From Flavobacterium sp. (lineage in GTDB: Bacteria > Bacteroidota > Bacteroidia > Flavobacteriales > Flavobacteriaceae), in assembly GCF_027533505.1 (NCBI RefSeq), contig NZ_JAPZUB010000055.1:1-50842 (forward strand): DNA of 50,842 nucleotides. The letters are read 5' to 3'. The position numbers were made by a program, and so were the translations under genes. The notes under the pieces were generated by a model. It made no database searches. It saw only the letters and a list, made by a program, of their open reading frames with translations, and had not been told where the DNA came from. Shown one piece after another: positions 44,675-50,842 of this stretch; position 1 is the stretch's first letter; every line of letters starts with the position of its first letter.

Positions 44675-46927
44675 ATGGCCATGCGTAAATCACTACTTAC
44701 CCTTTTCGGACTCGCCACTTGTATCACTTTTACGGCATGGGGCCAAGACAAACCCCAACCCGATCCGAATTACCGAAATCCTGATAAATTCAAACAGATG
44801 TACGATTTATTGGCGACACCCAATATGTACCGTACGGCTTCTGGGGCACCGGGTCCAGAATATTATCAGCAGCAAGCCGATTACAAAATTAAAGTCGAAT
44901 TGGACGACCGTACTCAAAAAGTCTATGGTACGGAAACCATCACCTATACCAACAATGCGCGTGAGGCTCTTGACTACCTTTGGTTACAACTGGACCAAAA
45001 TCAGCAGTCACGAACCTCCTTGTCTCCCTTACAAAATGGCGATCGAACCGAACCCGCTATGGGCGTGAAACAATTTTCTCGTAAATACTTGGAAGAGCGT
45101 TTCGATGGGGGATTCCGTATCGAATATGTCAACGACGCCAAAGGGAATCCGATGCCCTATACCATCAACCAAACAATGATGCGCGTGGAATTGCCCAAAC
45201 CTTTAGCCAAGGGTGAAAAAGTGGAGCTTCACCTCAAATGGTGGTACAACGTAAACAACTATTTGCTCGACGGCGGGCGTTCAGGCTATGAGCATTTTGA
45301 TGACGATGGAAATAATGTGTACATCATCGCTCAGTTTTACCCTCGTATGGCAGTGTACAATGATGTAGAGGGGTGGCAAAACCAGCAATTCTGGGGGTCG
45401 GGTGAGTTTACCTTGCCTTTTGGAAATTTTGACGTAGAAATTACCGTACCTGCCGATCATATTCTTGAAGCGACCGGTGATTTGCTCAACCGAAAAGAGG
45501 TATTTACCAAAGCCCAACTCGAGCGTTATGCCTTGGCCGAAAAAACATTTGATAAACCCGTAATTGTCGTCACGCAAGACGAAGCAATCGCAGCGGAGAA
45601 AGGGTTTTCTGAGGCAAAGAAAACATGGAAGTTTAAAGCATTAAACGTACGCGATTTTGCTTTTTCTACCTCCCGGAAATTCATTTACGACGCAATGGCG
45701 GTGCAATTGGCGGGTAAAACAGCCATGGCTATTTCCCTGTATCCCAAGGAAGGAAATCCGTTGTGGGGGGATTATTCCACACGCGTAGTGGCCCACACCT
45801 TAAAAAGTTATTCGGCCCACACCTTTGATTACCCATACCCCAAAGCCATTTCGGTGCATGCCCAAGACCAAGGGATGGAGTATCCAATGATCTGTTGGAA
45901 CTGGGGGCGACCCGATCCCGACGGGAAGTATACCGATCGCGTGAAAAACGGAATGATTTCGGTTATCGTTCATGAGGTGGGGCACAACTATTTTCCGATG
46001 ATTGTGAATTCAGATGAGCGCCAATGGACCTGGATGGACGAAGGGTTAAACTCGTTTATGGAATATATGGCCTTGATGGAATGGGACCCGAAGTTTCCTG
46101 CAACCCGAGGTCCTGCCAAAAATATTGTACCGTACATGAGTGGCGACCAAAAGAACCTCGAGCCGATCATGTCCAACTCCGAAAGCATCCGTCAATTTGG
46201 GAACAATGCCTATGGGAAACCCGCTTGTGGATTGAATATATTACGCGAAACCATTATGGGACGCGAGTTGTTTGATTATGCGTTTAAAGTGTATGCCAAC
46301 CGTTGGAAATTCAAACACCCTACGCCAGAAGATTTTTTCCGTACGATGGAAGATGCTTCGGCGGTTGACTTGGATTGGTTTTGGCGCGGTTGGTTCTTTA
46401 CGACCGATTACAATGATATCGGTATCAAAGAAGTGAAAAAATATTTTGTGAGTAACGAACCCTCTAAAGAAGTAGAGGAGTTTCTCAAAAACCGCCGTCG
46501 CCGCAATGCGCCTGTGGGTCCGATGGTCTATATGATCGAAGAAGGTTCGGCCGATTACAAACCCGAACTCAATAAACCTTTTGTGATTAAAGACTACCAA
46601 GCGTTAGATACCTATCTCAATGAACGTTTTACCGCCGAAGAGCGCGCAGCCTTAAAGTCGCCGAAGTATTTTTACCAAGTCACTTTTGACAAGCCCGGTG
46701 GATTGGTTATGCCGTTGTTGGTCGAACTTACGTTTGAAGACGGTACCACCGAAATGCACCGTTTCCCGGCACAAATTTGGCGTATGAACGACAAAGAGGT
46801 GAGCCGTACGTTTGCGACAACCAAAGCGATTACGAAGATTACGGTGGACCCTAAAGAAGAAACGGCCGACATCGACACCCAAAACAATGTGTGGCCAAAA
46901 CAAGCGGAGAAATCCAAATTTGATTAA
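44675..46927 (+). CDS. M1-family zinc metallopeptidase (gluzincin), exported
   Basis: 750 residues; an alternative ATG at 44681 would give the same signal peptide (about residues 3-24, ending AWG). Zinc site: HEVGH at 433-437 and the third ligand Glu456 in WMDEG, exactly the HExxH-(18)-E spacing. GMEYPMICWNWG at about 403-414 corresponds to the exopeptidase G-x-M-E-N type motif but ends in Tyr rather than Asn. VYGTETITYTNNAREALDYLWLQL at about 84-107 is the N-terminal beta domain. The C-terminal half contains the usual helical part. It is likely a periplasmic or surface aminopeptidase/peptidase. Last gene of the three-gene operon. Confidence 0.92.
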   Translation: MAMRKSLLTLFGLATCITFTAWGQDKPQPDPNYRNPDKFKQMYDLLATPNMYRTASGAPGPEYYQQQADYKIKVELDDRTQKVYGTETITYTNNAREALDYLWLQLDQNQQSRTSLSPLQNGDRTEPAMGVKQFSRKYLEERFDGGFRIEYVNDAKGNPMPYTINQTMMRVELPKPLAKGEKVELHLKWWYNVNNYLLDGGRSGYEHFDDDGNNVYIIAQFYPRMAVYNDVEGWQNQQFWGSGEFTLPFGNFDVEITVPADHILEATGDLLNRKEVFTKAQLERYALAEKTFDKPVIVVTQDEAIAAEKGFSEAKKTWKFKALNVRDFAFSTSRKFIYDAMAVQLAGKTAMAISLYPKEGNPLWGDYSTRVVAHTLKSYSAHTFDYPYPKAISVHAQDQGMEYPMICWNWGRPDPDGKYTDRVKNGMISVIVHEVGHNYFPMIVNSDERQWTWMDEGLNSFMEYMALMEWDPKFPATRGPAKNIVPYMSGDQKNLEPIMSNSESIRQFGNNAYGKPACGLNILRETIMGRELFDYAFKVYANRWKFKHPTPEDFFRTMEDASAVDLDWFWRGWFFTTDYNDIGIKEVKKYFVSNEPSKEVEEFLKNRRRRNAPVGPMVYMIEEGSADYKPELNKPFVIKDYQALDTYLNERFTAEERAALKSPKYFYQVTFDKPGGLVMPLLVELTFEDGTTEMHRFPAQIWRMNDKEVSRTFATTKAITKITVDPKEETADIDTQNNVWPKQAEKSKFD

Positions 46928-46936
46928 AGAACTTCG

Positions 46937-46944
46937 TACCTTTG
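46937..46944 (+). promoter_or_regulatory. -7 box of tatA/B
   Basis: TACCTTTG, 21 bp before the ATG at 46966; the nearest TTG is only 14 bp upstream. Confidence 0.45.
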
Positions 46945-46965
46945 GGTCGTTAAAAACACAGGACT

Positions 46966-47328
46966 ATGTTTGGAATTGGGGGAGGAGAATTGCTCTTTAT
47001 TATTTTCATCGCCTTGATGCTCTTCGGAACCGATAAGATTCCCGAATTTGCGCGCACGTTTGGGAAGTTTATGGCCAATTTGAAGAGTACAACCAATGAA
47101 ATCAAATACGAGATTCAAAAAAGTGCGCAAACCGAAGACCTTACCAAGTCTATGAACACCTTGACCGACTCGTTTACCCGTGAAGTGGAGGAGGTGAAGG
47201 AAAGTGTGGCTCCCGGCGGAATCATTGATTTGAATGAAAATGCGTTGCTTGATGACCCTCTTAATCCTGTTAAAGCGATAGAGGAAGATATCGAATCACT
47301 CACGGGGCCGATAAAAAGAAAACGCTAA
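46966..47328 (+). CDS. Sec-independent protein translocase TatA/TatB-type subunit
   Basis: 120 residues. One N-terminal membrane helix (GIGGGELLFIIFIALMLFG, 3-21), the family hinge and amphipathic helix (TDKIPEFARTFGKFMANLKSTTNEIKYEIQ at about 22-51), then an acidic, unstructured C-terminus ending in KRKR. The helix followed by FG-x-x-K/RIP is the TatA/B hallmark; the long acidic tail is more like TatB. No tatC is adjacent. The stop overlaps the PAP2 start by 1 bp (TAATG), so the pair is coupled. Confidence 0.9.
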   Translation: MFGIGGGELLFIIFIALMLFGTDKIPEFARTFGKFMANLKSTTNEIKYEIQKSAQTEDLTKSMNTLTDSFTREVEEVKESVAPGGIIDLNENALLDDPLNPVKAIEEDIESLTGPIKRKR

Positions 47329-47882
47329 TGCTAGCCCGATTAATTTCTTGGGACCAACAGCTGTTTGTTTGGCTGAACAACTTAGGGTCCAAACCCTTTG
47401 ATCCCTATTGGTTGTTTTTGACCAAACAACTCCATTGGACGCCCTTTTTTATCCTGGTTTTTTATGTAGTGTACCGCAAATTGGGGCGGGTTTCTTTTTT
47501 GTATCTACTCCTATTTATGGCCGTGTTGTTGGTGGTGACCGACCAATCAGCCAATGCCTTTAAAAATTATTTTATGCGTTTGCGGCCCTGTAATGAGCCA
47601 GCACTCGAAGGGTTGATTCGCGTGGTCAAACACAGCCACTCTTTCAGTTTTTACTCGGGACATGCCACCAATTCGATGGCCACAACGGTAATGATTTTTG
47701 CGCTGTTGCGGCCCTATTACAAGTATGCCGCCTTGTTGTTCTTGTTTCCTTTGATTTTTGCCTACAGTCGCATTTATTTGGGTTTACATTACCCGGGGGA
47801 TATTTTGACGGGGTACTTTTTTGGGGCAGTTTATGGCTACGGAACCTATCGGTTGTATCGCAAGTTCGTTTTAAAACACTAA
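47328..47882 (+). CDS. PAP2-family membrane phosphatase
   Basis: 184 residues. Six hydrophobic segments surround the three phosphatase motifs: KNYFMRLRPC at about 75-84, SFYSGHA at about 105-111 (PSGH-type, with Tyr-Ser-Gly-His), and YSRIYLGLHYPGDIL at about 145-159. It could act on undecaprenyl diphosphate or on phosphatidic acid. Start overlaps tatA/B stop by 1 bp. The stop is immediately followed by the stop of the convergent O-methyltransferase gene. Confidence 0.92.
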   Translation: MLARLISWDQQLFVWLNNLGSKPFDPYWLFLTKQLHWTPFFILVFYVVYRKLGRVSFLYLLLFMAVLLVVTDQSANAFKNYFMRLRPCNEPALEGLIRVVKHSHSFSFYSGHATNSMATTVMIFALLRPYYKYAALLFLFPLIFAYSRIYLGLHYPGDILTGYFFGAVYGYGTYRLYRKFVLKH

Positions 47883-48524
47883 TTACAGCACCCGACTCAC
47901 CGTCAAGCCATCGCGGATAGGAAGCAAGACTGTTTCCACACGCGGGTCGTTTTTCAACAACGCATTGTATTCCAAAAGGACCTTTGTACTCGTGTCGCGG
48001 GGGTCCAGTTCCTCTAGCACTTTGCCGCTCCACAACACATTATCCGACAAGATAATCCCACCCGGATTCATCATCGGTACAATAAGGTGGAAATAAGCAA
48101 TATAGTTTTCTTTATCGGCGTCGATGAAGACCAAGTCAAATTTTTTATCCAACGTCGGAATTACTTCAAGGGCATCTCCTAAGTGCGCCGTGATTTGATT
48201 TTTCCAAGGTGAAAGGGCGAAATATTTTTGTTGAATACCCACCAATTCCTCTTTGATATCAATGGTGTCCAAAGTTCCTTCAGGTGCCAATCCTTCCGCC
48301 AAACACAAAGCGGCATACCCAGTATATGTTCCAATTTCGAGAATGTGTTTAGGGCGAATGATTTTTGACAGCATACTCAACACCCGGCCTTGGAAATGCC
48401 CACTGAGCATGCGCGGTTGCAATACCTTTTGGTGCGTTTCCCGAAAAAGTCGCACCAGCAATTCGGGTTCGTCTTGCGAATGTTGTTCAACATAATGCTC
48501 TAGATCTTCGGAGATGAAATGCAT
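47883..48524 (-). CDS. O-methyltransferase of the catechol/caffeoyl-CoA type
   Basis: 213 residues. SAM-binding motif ILEIGTYTGYAALCLAEGL at about 61-79, DTIDIKEE, FDLVFIDADKENYIAYFHLI at about 128-147 with the metal-binding DADK, and GGIILSDNVLWSGKV at about 154-168, as in the family. Substrate unknown. Convergent and directly abutting the PAP2 gene. A -7 box is at 48541-48548. Confidence 0.92.
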   Translation of the reverse strand: MHFISEDLEHYVEQHSQDEPELLVRLFRETHQKVLQPRMLSGHFQGRVLSMLSKIIRPKHILEIGTYTGYAALCLAEGLAPEGTLDTIDIKEELVGIQQKYFALSPWKNQITAHLGDALEVIPTLDKKFDLVFIDADKENYIAYFHLIVPMMNPGGIILSDNVLWSGKVLEELDPRDTSTKVLLEYNALLKNDPRVETVLLPIRDGLTVSRVL

Positions 48525-48540
48525 GCGGTAATTTTTTTGG

Positions 48541-48548
48541 CAAAAGTA
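48541..48548 (-). promoter_or_regulatory. -7 box of the O-methyltransferase gene
   Basis: TACTTTTG on the minus strand, 16 bp before the ATG at 48524. Confidence 0.45.
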
Positions 48549-48614
48549 CGAATTTGAGGTGGAATTGGACGCGGCTTTTAGTAACCGTTATGGGAGATTG
48601 TACCTGCCGTTTAT

Positions 48615-48914
48615 TTAATCATCGAAGTATTTACCAACTAGTTTATTTTTTTGATCAAAAACAAAAATATAATTTCCCCAACCCAAGCCATCTGAATATT
48701 TGAGCAATCGATTTCCGTCATAATTAAATTCAGAATCAGGAATTCCCCAGCTTGTTTTTATTTCAGATCTATTCGAATGGAGTCTTGTCGATTCAAATTT
48801 TTCATCCAATCTATTACTTTCAGAAATTTTATAAATCATAAATCCAACACCAATCAAAATTAGAAGAGATGCGAAAACGGTTAAATTTTTGAAGATAATA
48901 TTCATGAATTTCAT
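48615..48914 (-). CDS. Small membrane-anchored protein of unknown function
   Basis: 99 residues from the ATG at 48914; an in-frame ATG at 48905 is also possible. One hydrophobic segment at about 11-29 (TVFASLLILIGVGFMIYKI) anchors it. The exported part ends with the pattern SNRSEIKTSWGIPDSEFNYDGNRLLKYSDGLGWGNYIFVFDQKNKLVGKYFDD; a helix, then GxP, then strands Y-x-F-x-F-D is reminiscent of SmpA/BamE-like small domains, but this is weak and I do not claim the family. A+T-rich, isolated, downstream of the non-coding stretch. Confidence 0.6.
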   Translation of the reverse strand: MKFMNIIFKNLTVFASLLILIGVGFMIYKISESNRLDEKFESTRLHSNRSEIKTSWGIPDSEFNYDGNRLLKYSDGLGWGNYIFVFDQKNKLVGKYFDD

Positions 48915-49425
48915 GATTATGTCGTGTGCTAATAATTTGTTTTTTTCTCAACCCGAAAGCGCAGACGTTCAATTCATTTAACTATATAACTTCAAAGTTT
49001 ACTATCTTATTTTTGAATTGCATCAGACTTAATACTTCTTGCACGGATTGTAAACCTGGGCTATCGGGTTGCGGATTGTATTAAATTTAAGTGCTACTAG
49101 GCGAAGGTCCCGAAGTTTCGGGAGCACGGCAGCGTGGATTTTTTAGTTTAGGGAGTGGGGATAATTAGGGATACGAAGTCAGAAGACTTCGCAGAGCGGG
49201 TTATTACTGAACTATATTGATAAGCTAAAACTTTAAATTAATCACTTACACCGCAATCTTGCAAAACGGCTGTTACAAGAAGCCTTTTATTTGTCGGTTC
49301 TAATGATTACTTCCTTTGCATTTAGTTTTTTACGTTTCATTATTATATTTTTCAGAGTCTGTATTAAACTTTTACTATTCATTATTTAGTTTTGCAGGTT
49401 TAATATTAGGAGCTTCTGATACGTT

Positions 49426-49492
49426 AATAGGAATTGCAGGTTTGTTATTATTAATTTACTGGTTTAATAATAGGAATTGCAAGTTTGTTATT
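49426..49492. repeat. Two 24-bp direct repeats with one mismatch
   Basis: The copies at 49426-49449 and 49469-49492 begin AATAGGAATTGCA and end TTTGTTATT, differing only at one base (G/A) and starting 43 bp apart. TTATTTAGTTTT is also repeated (49382 and 49488), so the repeated unit may be larger. Confidence 0.75.
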
Positions 49493-49588
49493 TAGTTTTT
49501 GCTATTAGTTATTATTGTTTTACCTTACGTTATTATGAATTTAAGATTAATTATTAGGATTTTACTATAGCTTATTGTTAATATTAGA

Positions 49589-49628
49589 AAAAATAAAACA
49601 AAAGGGCTGTAGTCCTTTTGTTTTATTT
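49589..49628 (-). terminator. Strong hairpin terminator after the 49634 gene remnant
   Basis: AAATAAAACAAAAGG (49591-49605) and its perfect complement (49614-49628) form a 15-bp stem with an 8-nt loop, 6 bp past the minus-strand stop; the following bases on the minus strand are T-rich. Confidence 0.8.
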
Positions 49629-49633
49629 CTTTT

Positions 49634-49960
49634 TTATTTTGTTTCTTTGAATTGTAGTTTTACGATTGCGTTGTAATATGATTTTCCTGCATCGCCTAAT
49701 GATTTTAAATAGGCTTTAATGTCTTTAATTAGTTGTATTACATTTGTTTCGTTGTTGTATAAAATATTGTTTCTGTTTGCTCTTGCAGTAATTAAAGCAT
49801 TACCTGCTGAATTTACTGCTTGACTAAAAGAAACCAAGCTAGAATGTAAGGTTTGTAAACTTGCAATTTGTATTTCTGTTTCGTTTGGAGCATATTCTGG
49901 ATGTGAAGCTAATTGAGTTGTATAGGTATCTAAATAAGCAATGCGGCTGTCATAAATCAT
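49634..49960 (-). pseudogene. 3' remnant of a conserved Bacteroidota gene of unknown function
   Basis: 108 residues from the first ATG. The text MIYDSRIAYLDTYTTQLASHP, EYAPNETEIQIASLQTLHS, ARANRNNILYN and a C-terminal IKAYLKSLGD match the C-terminal half of a family I recall as about 200 residues in Bacteroidota, always without known function. Family-like sequence continues in frame before the ATG (KLNPETTETDSISTSQ, up to about 50008), but no start precedes it: there the DNA enters the 3' end of the T9SS gene in another frame. The likely reading is a gene whose 5' half was lost or replaced. It could also be a short expressed ORF. Confidence 0.55.
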
Positions 49961-50001
49961 TTGAGAGGTTGAAATACTGTCTGTTTCTGTGGTTTCAGGG
50001 T

Positions 50002-50634
50002 TTAATTTTTTACAAATCTTATTGTTTCACTGTTCGTTTCTGTTGAAAGTTTAACAAGGTATGTTGCTGATTGTAAATTAGAAATATCAATTTCATATTT
50101 GTCTTTATTTTCATTAATTGTTTTTATCAACCTTCCTTGTAAATCAAAAAATTCAATTTTTTGTATTTGTTTTTCAATAGTATCAATAAATAAAAAATCA
50201 CTTGTTGGATTTGGATAAACTTTTATTTTACTATTAATTGTAGAAAAATTATTATTAGATAAAGTAACAAGATAATTAAACTCATTTAATGTACAAATTG
50301 TTGAACCTACAGCAATCCATGGGCTTACGTCTGTTACTGAACAAACTGATCTTACAAAAAAAGCATAACATCCATTGATTGGCGGAATATTTGTTAATAC
50401 AAATGGATTAGTAGCTGCTGTAGCCCATACATTAGTAGGCAATGGTGAACCAACAATGAAATCAGGAACTACAGCTATTTCCCAAGTAGTTGCTGTACCA
50501 TTTTCAACCCAAAACAATTCTGCTGTACTTAAAAGATTAATATTATCTATTAAATTAATATTTGAAGGAGCAGGACATTGTGAATTACCTTTAAAAAAGG
50601 TAGTCAAAATAAGTAAAGTTATAATTTTTTTCAT
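50002..50634 (-). CDS. Small secreted protein with fibronectin-like domain and T9SS type A sorting domain
   Basis: 210 residues with a signal peptide (MKKIITLLILTTFFKGNSQ). Residues 20-112 form a fibronectin-III-like domain (CPAPSNINLIDN, AELFWVENGTATTWEIAVV, CYAFFVRSVCSVTDVSPWIA). Residues 135-210 are a type A sorting domain: KVYPNPTSDFLFIDT, FFDLQGRLIKTINE, NLQSATYLVKLS, ETIRFVKN. In many flavobacteria such small Fn3-sorting proteins are fragments of larger adhesins, so truncation of a larger gene is possible. The 3' end lies against the 49634 remnant. The -7 box TAACTTTG (50668-50661) sits inside the large inverted repeat upstream. Confidence 0.82.
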   Translation of the reverse strand: MKKIITLLILTTFFKGNSQCPAPSNINLIDNINLLSTAELFWVENGTATTWEIAVVPDFIVGSPLPTNVWATAATNPFVLTNIPPINGCYAFFVRSVCSVTDVSPWIAVGSTICTLNEFNYLVTLSNNNFSTINSKIKVYPNPTSDFLFIDTIEKQIQKIEFFDLQGRLIKTINENKDKYEIDISNLQSATYLVKLSTETNSETIRFVKN

Positions 50635-50649
50635 AATGTTTATTTTTAA

Positions 50650-50687
50650 AAACTCTTTGTCAAAGTTACAACTTTGACAAAGAGTTT
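50650..50687. repeat. 18-bp perfect inverted repeat over the promoter of the T9SS gene
   Basis: AAACTCTTTGTCAAAGTT (50650-50667) and its exact complement (50670-50687) are separated by two bases. Each arm contains the smaller palindrome CTTTG-T/A-CAAAG. On the minus strand it covers TAACTTTG (50668-50661), a -7-like box 26 bp upstream of the ATG at 50634. It may be an operator or a repeat; no T run follows on either side, so it is unlikely to be a terminator. Confidence 0.75.
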
Positions 50688-50731
50688 GGTTATGTTATTA
50701 ATATTGGCTTTAGTCTAAATAATATATTTAT

Positions 50732-50739
50732 TATATTTG
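50732..50739 (+). promoter_or_regulatory. -7 box just before the plus-strand gene at the right edge
   Basis: TATATTTG ends 4 bp before the ATG at 50744. Transcription from it would start at or next to the start codon, giving a leaderless or nearly leaderless message. Confidence 0.5.
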
Positions 50740-50743
50740 CTTT

Positions 50744-50842
50744 ATGAAAGACAGTATTTTATCCCAAATATCGGAATTAAATCAGGAAGATAAATCCCGA
50801 TTATACAAAGTTATTGAAGGCTTTTTGTTTGATAATGAAGTT
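50744..50842 (+). CDS. Start of an unidentified gene, cut by the window edge
   Basis: Only 33 codons are in the window (MKDSILSQISELNQEDKSRL...), helical and charged in character, without a signal peptide. It is preceded by a good -7 box. The start of small DNA-binding or antitoxin-type proteins can look like this, but nothing specific is recognised. Confidence 0.4.
   Translation, partial: MKDSILSQISELNQEDKSRLYKVIEGFLFDNEV

Larger units (their letters stand above)
48921..49633. other. Non-coding A+T-rich stretch of about 710 bp with stem-loops and repeats
   Basis: No gene that I can support. It contains the palindrome TCCCGAA-gt-TTCGGGA (49108-49123), the hairpin CGAAGTC-AGAA-GACTTCG (49174-49191), a decimer GCGGATTGTA (49071-49080) that is also present in the Flavo-1-like element (30018-30027), two near-identical 24-bp copies at 49426-49449 and 49469-49492, and a terminator at its right end. 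It looks like degenerate repeat DNA or the remains of a gene region. Confidence 0.6.

Noticed and set aside
49426..49492. CRISPR-like repeats
   Set aside because: Only two copies, A+T-rich, with no further regular spacing and no cas genes.
50650..50687. Insertion-sequence end or terminator
   Set aside because: No transposase is near and there is no T run on either side; the repeat covers a promoter instead.

Overview
The window reads as chromosomal DNA of a member of the Flavobacteriaceae (Bacteroidota), most likely Flavobacterium or a close relative. The evidence is the type IX secretion (T9SS) C-terminal sorting domains, a T9SS Plug-family protein, several families known mainly from Bacteroidota (DUF5916, DUF6370, DUF6702, DUF5103), and many Bacteroidota -7 promoter boxes (TAnnTTTG) a short way upstream of starts.

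Left end (1-10500, visibly richer in A+T): a giant minus-strand gene runs off the left edge. It encodes an SpvB / FG-GAP / RHS protein, the architecture of Tc-toxin B-C components and of RHS polymorphic toxins. Directly upstream, 24 bp away, is a secreted T9SS protein. The pair looks like a horizontally acquired surface or toxin module.

Middle (10500-28500), mostly housekeeping: a Bacteroidota-specific unknown protein, a Crp-like regulator with an NADP-binding oxidoreductase and a K+ channel, a divergent HxlR regulator / DJ-1 pair sharing a candidate operator, purT plus a DUF6370 protein, an aminotransferase, a fatty acid desaturase, rsmG, a secreted lipase-like T9SS protein, pruA, apaG, the T9SS Plug-like protein, a methyltransferase overlapping map, and an acetyl-CoA hydrolase/CoA-transferase.

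Export locus (28558-35123, minus): leucine-rich-repeat protein, TerC, TetR, an ABC half transporter with degenerate ATPase motifs, an HlyD adaptor and a TolC channel are co-oriented. They are nearly gapless until a 138-bp spacer before tolC, and that spacer contains a structured element resembling the flavobacterial Flavo-1 RNA motif. The TetR sits inside the operon, and the ABC, HlyD and TolC proteins would form a trans-envelope exporter.

Right part (35244-48524): gpmI, a DUF5916 outer-membrane-type protein, two different L,D-transpeptidases overlapping tail to tail, a GNAT acetyltransferase, tRNA-Gly(UCC), peptidase E, an operon of a carboxypeptidase-regulatory-like protein, a DUF6702 protein and an M1 metallopeptidase, TatA/B with a PAP2 phosphatase, and an O-methyltransferase.

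Right end (48530-50842): again A+T-rich and accessory-looking. It has a small membrane-anchored unknown, about 720 bp of non-coding DNA with stem-loops and repeats, a truncated gene overlapped by a small T9SS protein, an 18-bp perfect inverted repeat, and a plus-strand gene cut by the window edge. No CRISPR array, rRNA, transposase or integrase was seen.
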